Assembly (NCBI RefSeq): GCF_903652925.1
Contig: NZ_CAHLAR010000003.1
Location: 124,001-188,000 of the forward strand
Reading direction: 5' to 3'
Origin: Achromobacter anxifer
Lineage (GTDB): Bacteria; Pseudomonadota; Gammaproteobacteria; Burkholderiales; Burkholderiaceae_B
DNA: 64,000 bases
Each line of letters starts with the position of its first letter. Position 1 is the stretch's first letter. The position numbers were made by a program, and so were the translations under genes. Shown in pieces: positions 59,218 through 64,000 of this stretch. Below the pieces are notes generated by a model. The model did no database searches and was not told the origin of the DNA. It saw only the letters and a program-made list of their open reading frames with translations.

Positions 59218-59670
59218 TCAGGCCGCGGGCTTGAACATGGCGCCCAGCTTGGCCATCACTTCTTGCGGCCACGGGGCGGACGCATTGGCCACGTAGTCCA
59301 TCCAGACTAGCACGTTGCGCGCGCGGGCATACGGACCACCCTCGTCGCCGACCTTTTCAAGCAGCAGTTCGAATTCCACGCTGGAACGGCCGATGCGCAT
59401 GAGCTTGTGGGTCACGCGCACATTGGCCGGATAGGTCAGGGGCCGCAGGAAATCGCAGGACGCATGCGCCAGGATGAGCCCCTGGTCCGCGGGCAGCGCG
59501 AAGCCCGCGCCATAGAGTATCTGTATCCGGGCCTCTTCCATGAGGCGGAAGTACATCGCGTTGTTCAGATGGTTCAGGGCGTCCGAATCGCCCCAACGCA
59601 GCGGCAATTCGACTTGATGGATGTCTCCCACGGCCAGGATGCGCGCCGATGTTTTGTCCGGGTTCACCAA
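59218..59670 (-). CDS. Hotdog-fold acyl-CoA thioesterase
   Basis: A 150-residue 4HBT-type protein. RWGDSDALNHLNNAMYFRL (25-43) holds the active-site Asp and the NHLNN helix; SSVEFELLLEKVGDEG and ARARNVLVWMDY form the hotdog strands. It hydrolyses an acyl-CoA, exact substrate unknown. The start is a GTG with AGGAG 6 bp upstream. It is divergent from the ETF oxidoreductase gene. Confidence 0.88.
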   Translation of the reverse strand: MVNPDKTSARILAVGDIHQVELPLRWGDSDALNHLNNAMYFRLMEEARIQILYGAGFALPADQGLILAHASCDFLRPLTYPANVRVTHKLMRIGRSSVEFELLLEKVGDEGGPYARARNVLVWMDYVANASAPWPQEVMAKLGAMFKPAA

Positions 59671-59780
59671 TTACTCCTGATGGCTAAAAGAAATACGAAG
59701 GCATACAGGACCTCCGCCTGCAATACAATCGCCGATAATACTTCCAGCCAAATATGGAACACATTCGGGGAGCTTTGCAA

Positions 59781-61427
59781 ATGTCTGAACGCGAGTCGAT
59801 GGAATATGACGTGGTCGTGGTTGGCGGTGGACCCGCCGGCCTGGCCACTGCAATCCGTCTCAAGCAGCTAGCCGCTGAGAAGAATCAGGAAATCGGCGTC
59901 TGCGTACTTGAGAAGGGCGCGGAACTGGGTGCGCACATCCTGTCCGGCGCCGTCATGGACCCGCTGGCGCTGACCGAGCTCATCCCCGACTGGAAGGAAA
60001 AAGGCGCGCCGCTGAACGTGCCCGTGACGCAGGACAAGTTCATGTTCCTGTCCCAGACCGGCGCACGCACCACGCCCAACTGGCTGCTGCCGCCCTGTTT
60101 CCACAACGAAGGCAACTACATCGTCCGTCTGGGCGACGTCGTGAAGTGGATGGGCGAACAGGCCGAAGCGCTGGGCGTGGACATTTTCCCGGGTTTCGCG
60201 GCCGTGGAACTGCTGTACGACGAGAACGGCGCCGTCCGCGGCGTGGCCACGGGCGACATGGGCGTGGCCCGCGACGGCTCGCATACCGATCATTACCAGC
60301 CCGGCATGGAACTGCATGCGCGCTACACCGTGTTCGCCGAAGGCGCGCGCGGCCAGCTGGGCCGCCAGCTGATCGAACGCTACAAGCTGGACGACGGCCG
60401 CAATCCGCAGTCCTACGGCATCGGCATCAAGGAAATGTGGGAGGTCGATCCGGCCCAGTCCAAGCCGGGCCTGGTGATCCACACCGCCGGCTGGCCGCTG
60501 GACGCCGACACCTACGGCGGCTCGTTCCTCTATCACCTGGACAACAACCTGGTGGCGGTGGGCATGATCGTGGGCCTGGACTACGCCAACCCCTGGCTGT
60601 CGCCGTTCGACGAATTCCAGCGCTACAAGACCCATCCGGCCATCCGCGGCACCTTTGAAGGCGGCAAGCGCATCGCCTACGGCGCGCGCGCCATTACCGC
60701 CGGCGGCCTGCTGGCCCTGCCCAAGCTGACCTTCCCGGGCGGCGTGCTGGTCGGCTGCGAAGCCGGCTTCCTCAACGCCTCGCGCATCAAGGGCAGCCAC
60801 GCCGCCATCAAGTCCGGCAAGCTGGCCGCCGAAGCCGCGTTCGACGCGCTGGTCGCCGACCGCCGCCAGGACGAGCTGGCCGCCTACCCCAAGGCCTTCG
60901 AGTCCTCCTGGCTGCACGAGGAACTGAACAAGGCGCGCAATTTCAAGCAGTGGTTCAAGAAGGGCCGCACCATCGCAACCGTGATGACCGGCGTCGAACA
61001 GCTGCTGCTCAAGGGCAAGATGCCCTGGACCCTGCGCCACAACAAGCCCGATCACGCCTGTCTGCAACCCGCATCGCAATGCGCGCGCATCGACTACCCC
61101 AAGCCCGACGGCAAGCTCACCTTCGACAAGCTCAGCTCGGTGTTCATCTCGAACACCAACCATGACGAGAACGAGCCGGTCCACCTGACGCTGAAGGATC
61201 CGTCGGTGCCAGTGAAGGTCAACCTGGCAAAGTACGGCGGCCCGGAATCGCGCTACTGCCCCGCGGGCGTGTACGAATTCGTGAAGGACGACCACGGCGA
61301 GGACCGCTTGCAGATCAACGCGCAGAACTGCGTGCACTGCAAGACCTGCGACATCAAGGACCCGACCCAGAACATCGTCTGGGTGGCCCCGCAAGGCGGC
61401 GAAGGCCCCGTCTACAGCGGCATGTAA
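59781..61427 (+). CDS. Electron-transfer flavoprotein-ubiquinone oxidoreductase
   Basis: A 548-residue membrane-associated enzyme passing electrons from ETF (beta-oxidation and amino-acid dehydrogenases) to ubiquinone. FAD motif DVVVVGGGPAGLATAIRL near the start; the 4Fe-4S cysteines are in CVHCKTCDIKDPTQN near the C-terminus with another Cys in RYCPAGVYEF. GGGGAG lies 8 bp before the chosen ATG, better than an earlier in-frame ATG. A strong terminator follows. Confidence 0.95.
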   Translation: MSERESMEYDVVVVGGGPAGLATAIRLKQLAAEKNQEIGVCVLEKGAELGAHILSGAVMDPLALTELIPDWKEKGAPLNVPVTQDKFMFLSQTGARTTPNWLLPPCFHNEGNYIVRLGDVVKWMGEQAEALGVDIFPGFAAVELLYDENGAVRGVATGDMGVARDGSHTDHYQPGMELHARYTVFAEGARGQLGRQLIERYKLDDGRNPQSYGIGIKEMWEVDPAQSKPGLVIHTAGWPLDADTYGGSFLYHLDNNLVAVGMIVGLDYANPWLSPFDEFQRYKTHPAIRGTFEGGKRIAYGARAITAGGLLALPKLTFPGGVLVGCEAGFLNASRIKGSHAAIKSGKLAAEAAFDALVADRRQDELAAYPKAFESSWLHEELNKARNFKQWFKKGRTIATVMTGVEQLLLKGKMPWTLRHNKPDHACLQPASQCARIDYPKPDGKLTFDKLSSVFISNTNHDENEPVHLTLKDPSVPVKVNLAKYGGPESRYCPAGVYEFVKDDHGEDRLQINAQNCVHCKTCDIKDPTQNIVWVAPQGGEGPVYSGM

Positions 61428-61454
61428 TCCACCGGACGCCCGCGCCCGGCCACC

Positions 61455-61482
61455 AAAGGCGCCCCGCGGGGCGCCTTTTTTT
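61455..61482 (+). terminator. Intrinsic terminator after ETF-QO gene
   Basis: AAAGGCGCCCC and GGGGCGCCTTT with a very short loop and seven T residues, 27 bp after the stop. The stem is nearly the same sequence as that after maeB. Confidence 0.9.
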
Positions 61483-61504
61483 CCGACCTGCAGGACCATC
61501 CTCC

Positions 61505-62365
61505 ATGACCGAACGCGTACTCCTCATCGGCTGCGGCGACCTGGGCCAGCGTGTGGCCCGGCGCTTCCTGGCGCGCGGCGACGAAGTCCTTGCGCTGCGG
61601 CGCAATCCGCCTGCCGAGGCCGCCGACGGCATCCAGTGGCTGCGGGGCGACATCTCCAGCGCCGACGGGCTGCCCGCCCTGCCCCACGGCGTCACGCGCC
61701 TCATCCACCTGCCCGCGCCCGGCGCGCGCGAAGCCGCCGCGTACCGCGCGGTCTTCGTGGACGGCCTGAAGCACGTGCTGGACGCGCTGGACGCCTCGCG
61801 GCTCAAGCGCATCGTGTTCGTCTCGTCCAGCGCGGTGTACGGCGAGCACCAGGGCGGCTGGGTCGACGAAGACACGCCGCCCGCGCCGCTGGGCAGCAAT
61901 GGCCGCATCCTGCTCGAGGCCGAAGCCGCGCTGGCGGCTCGCGGCCTGCACTCGACCGCCTTGCGGCTGGCTGGCCTGTACGGTCCCGGCCGCCTGCAGC
62001 TGATCGAACGCCTGCGCCAGGGCGCGGCCGGCGCGCCGACCTCGCCCGAACATTGGGCCAACCGCATCCACATCGATGACGCGGCGGCGGCCGTGGTCCA
62101 CCTGGCGCTGCTGCCCCAGGCCGAGCCTGTCTACATAGGCTGCGACGACACGCCCCTGCCCCTGCACGAGCTCTACGCCGATCTGGCCAGGATGATCGGC
62201 GCTCCCGCGCCACGCGAGGCTGCGGCGCCACCCAATGTCGGCAGCAAGAAGCTCAGCAACGCCCGCCTGCGCGCCAGCGGCTTTACCCTGCAATGGCCGG
62301 ACTCGCGGCAAGGCTATGCCGCGCTGCTGGCGGCTGCCGGCAAGCAGGAAGCGCCGCAGGCATAG
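61505..62365 (+). CDS. NAD(P)-dependent epimerase/dehydratase-like SDR protein
   Basis: A 286-residue extended SDR (YeeZ-like). RVLLIGCGDLGQRVARRFL (4-22) is the nucleotide-binding Gly motif; IVFVSSSAVYGEHQGGW carries the Ser and YxxxK-region Tyr. The Lys expected four residues after Tyr is replaced (YGEHQ), as in atypical SDRs that are often non-catalytic or act differently. It follows the ETF-QO terminator and precedes the P450-like gene by about 70 bp. Function unknown. Confidence 0.8.
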   Translation: MTERVLLIGCGDLGQRVARRFLARGDEVLALRRNPPAEAADGIQWLRGDISSADGLPALPHGVTRLIHLPAPGAREAAAYRAVFVDGLKHVLDALDASRLKRIVFVSSSAVYGEHQGGWVDEDTPPAPLGSNGRILLEAEAALAARGLHSTALRLAGLYGPGRLQLIERLRQGAAGAPTSPEHWANRIHIDDAAAAVVHLALLPQAEPVYIGCDDTPLPLHELYADLARMIGAPAPREAAAPPNVGSKKLSNARLRASGFTLQWPDSRQGYAALLAAAGKQEAPQA

Positions 62366-62437
62366 TTCGCCAAGCATCGAATCGTGGGTGGCAAAGCTGG
62401 CCGATACTGGCGGCCAGAACCACCACCGGTCCATGCC

Positions 62438-63541
62438 ATGCCTCCCGAACATCCCTTGCAGGCGGTCACCCATCCCGACCCCTACCCCTACTACGCCGCG
62501 CTGGCGCGCGACAGGCCGCTCTACCGCGACGCGGCGCTGGACCTGTGGGTCGCCAGCCATCCGGATGCGATAGCGGCCGTAATGCGCCATCCCGCGGCGC
62601 GCGTGCGGCCTCCGGCGGAACCGGTGCCCACGCACCTATGCCCCGGCCCCGCCGGCGAGCTGTTCGGCCGCTTCGTACGCATGAACGACAGCGCGACGCA
62701 TGCGCAGCTGAAGACGCTGCTGACCGCCTATCTCCGTGACCAGGTCACCCAGGCGGGTCCGCCCTCCTGGCCGGACCTGGGCGCGTTGAACGCCGCCGCC
62801 GTCGACCGCTACCTGGGCGCGGCGCCGGTGCATGCGCAGGCCGCCTTCCTGGGCCTGCCGCAAGAAGCGTATGCGGATTGCGCGGCGGACATCGCGGCCT
62901 TCCTGTCCGCCCTGCCGGCCACGGCCGCGGCGGATCGCATCGCCGCCGGACACGCCGCGGCGCAACGCCTGCAATCGCGCCTGGAATCCCATCTGCAAGC
63001 CCCGGACGCCGCGCCGGCCCTGCGCCGATTGCGCGAGGACAGCGAGAAAGCCGGCATCTCGCCCGCGCTATTGGCGGCGAACCTGGCCGGCCTGCTGTTC
63101 CAGTCCTGCGAGGCGGGCGCGGGCCTGCTGGGCAACGCGATCATCCTGGCCGGACGGCGCGGCGTATCCGCCGACCTCGGGGACGATGCGGCCCTGGCGC
63201 TGCTGGACGACGTGGAGCGCTGCGATCCGCCGCTGCACAACACCCGCCGCTTCCTCGCCGCCGACATCGAGGTCCGCGGCCAGCACATCGCGGCGGGCCA
63301 GACCGTACTGCTGGTGCTGGCCGCCGCGGCCACGCTGCAGCCGCAGGCGCATTGGACTTTCGGCGCGTTCGGCCATGCCTGCCCCGGCCGACTGCCCGCC
63401 CGTCAGCATGCGGCGGGCGCGCTGGTCCGCCTGCTGCGCGCGGGCCTGCCCGCCGCCGCGCTGGCGGCCCGCTTCCGTTACCGGCCCCTGCCCAACGCAC
63501 GCATACCCCAGTTCGATTTTCCCGAGGAGCAAGCAGCATGA
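62438..63541 (+). CDS. Degenerate cytochrome P450-like protein
   Basis: A 367-residue protein with P450 character. The heme-thiolate loop FGAFGHACPGRLPA near residue 310 has the Cys. CDPPLHNTRRFLAADIEVRG matches the beta-strand region after the K helix. However, ExxR of the K helix reads DVER, the I-helix A-G-x-D/E-T motif is replaced by LLFQSCEAGAG, and the 20 or so residues of the meander (NRDPxxFxxPxxFxxxR) are absent: LAAAATLQPQAHWTFG runs directly into the heme loop. Oxygen activation is therefore doubtful. The stop overlaps the next start (ATGA). The ATG opening MPPEHPLQAVTHPDPYPYY was chosen by homology. Confidence 0.8.
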   Translation: MPPEHPLQAVTHPDPYPYYAALARDRPLYRDAALDLWVASHPDAIAAVMRHPAARVRPPAEPVPTHLCPGPAGELFGRFVRMNDSATHAQLKTLLTAYLRDQVTQAGPPSWPDLGALNAAAVDRYLGAAPVHAQAAFLGLPQEAYADCAADIAAFLSALPATAAADRIAAGHAAAQRLQSRLESHLQAPDAAPALRRLREDSEKAGISPALLAANLAGLLFQSCEAGAGLLGNAIILAGRRGVSADLGDDAALALLDDVERCDPPLHNTRRFLAADIEVRGQHIAAGQTVLLVLAAAATLQPQAHWTFGAFGHACPGRLPARQHAAGALVRLLRAGLPAAALAARFRYRPLPNARIPQFDFPEEQAA

Positions 63542-63882
63542 TCGCAGTGATTTTTGAAGTCGAGCCCGCCCACGGCAATCCCGACCCCTATCTGGATATC
63601 GCCGCCAGCCTGATCGACGAACTGAAAGCCATGGACGGCTTCATCTCGGTGGAACGCTTCCAGAGCCTGTCCTCGCCGGGCAAGCTGCTGTCGTTGTCGT
63701 TCTGGCGGGACGAGGACGCGGTCAAGCGCTGGCGCACGCTGGAATCGCATCGCCGCGCCCAGGAAGCGGGGCGCGGCGGCGTCTTCGCCAACTACCGCCT
63801 GCGCGTGGCGCAGGTGCTGCGCGACTACGGCATGCATGAGCGCGACGCGACGCCGGCCGACAGCCGCGACCGGCACGGCTGA
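63538..63882 (+). CDS. ABM-domain (antibiotic biosynthesis monooxygenase) protein
   Basis: A 114-residue dimeric ferredoxin-like protein. IAVIFEVEPAHGNPDPYLDI, MDGFISVERFQSL and LLSLSFWRDEDAVKRWR are typical of the ABM superfamily, which includes small cofactor-free monooxygenases and heme-degrading proteins. Its ATG overlaps the stop of the P450-like gene, so the two are translationally coupled and probably act together. Confidence 0.85.
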   Translation: MIAVIFEVEPAHGNPDPYLDIAASLIDELKAMDGFISVERFQSLSSPGKLLSLSFWRDEDAVKRWRTLESHRRAQEAGRGGVFANYRLRVAQVLRDYGMHERDATPADSRDRHG

Positions 63883-63892
63883 GACCCTCGCC

Positions 63893-64000
63893 TCAGGCCC
63901 CGGCAGCGGCCGCCGCCAGCGCCACCCGGTGGGTGGCGCCGGATTCCAGCACCGCCGCCATCGCGGGCGCGCCCAGCGCGGCCGACGGGTCGAAGTAGTC
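63893..64000 (-). CDS. C-terminal end of an unidentified gene
   Basis: The last 35 codons of a minus-strand gene that continues beyond the right edge. The fragment reads DYFDPSAALGAPAMAAVLES followed by an Ala-rich tail and TGA. Codon use is like the neighbours. It is too short to identify. It is convergent with the ABM gene, 10 bp away. Confidence 0.55.
   Translation of the reverse strand, partial: DYFDPSAALGAPAMAAVLESGATHRVALAAAAAGA

Overview
The window is high-GC, gene-dense chromosomal DNA from a betaproteobacterium. The best fit is the Alcaligenaceae (Achromobacter/Bordetella type). The clues are the citric-acid-cycle supercluster (sucAB, gltA, sdhE-sdhBADC, GntR regulator, mdh, prpBCD), the pyrG / DUF1330 / eno / ftsB order, the fused UraD-AllC ureide enzyme, and the GC-rich hairpin elements between genes. 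I see no rRNA, tRNA, CRISPR, IS element or prophage. All assignments come from reading the translated sequence; no database search was run.

Layout. (1) 1-3088: the start of sucB and all of sucA, on the minus strand. (2) 3416-5083: an Lrp-type regulator divergent from a genuine ACC deaminase (acdS). (3) 5410-9373: a ureide operon (puuE, a UraD-AllC fusion and an M20 hydrolase) facing an OPT-family transporter (9404-11452). (4) 11678-16935: a stand-alone homodimeric 2-oxoacid dehydrogenase E1 (AceE-like) and the malic enzyme maeB. (5) 17070-18676: a DUF2214 membrane protein and an unknown membrane-anchored protein. (6) 18778-30022: gltA, sdhE, sdhBADC, a GntR/UTRA regulator, mdh and prpBCD. (7) 30123-35334: hemJ, an RlmL-like methyltransferase with a repeat-rich N-terminus, a strongly expressed-looking 62-residue protein, an RDD protein, and a DUF2167/M50 membrane-protease pair. 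(8) 35348-36284: four tandem Pho-box-like repeats in front of a PlcP/LpxH-like metallophosphoesterase. (9) 36412-40480: an acyl-CoA synthetase, a gamma-type carbonic anhydrase, hslO and a TadE-like protein. (10) 40520-44431: ftsB, eno, a DUF1330 gene and pyrG, with a 64-codon remnant of kdsA between DUF1330 and pyrG. (11) 44652-57609: a membrane protein, then a peptide and glutathione module (an RpiR-type regulator, iaaA, gsiA, gsiB, gsiC and gsiD, then dmpA, an M55 D-aminopeptidase and an M24 aminopeptidase P) and elaA. (12) 57658-61427: scoAB, a thioesterase and ETF-ubiquinone oxidoreductase. (13) 61505-64000: an SDR epimerase, a degenerate P450 coupled to an ABM-domain protein, and the end of an unidentified gene.

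The common theme is central carbon metabolism plus scavenging. ACC deaminase releases 2-oxobutyrate. The orphan E1 and the methylcitrate enzymes could, by inference, carry that carbon through propionyl-CoA into the TCA cycle, most of whose enzymes are also encoded here. The ureide, gsi/peptidase and ACC systems all release nitrogen. The observations most worth following up are the kdsA remnant, the Pho-box-controlled PlcP candidate, the loss of the catalytic His in the UraD domain, the small gene with a near-consensus promoter, and the P450-like protein lacking its meander.
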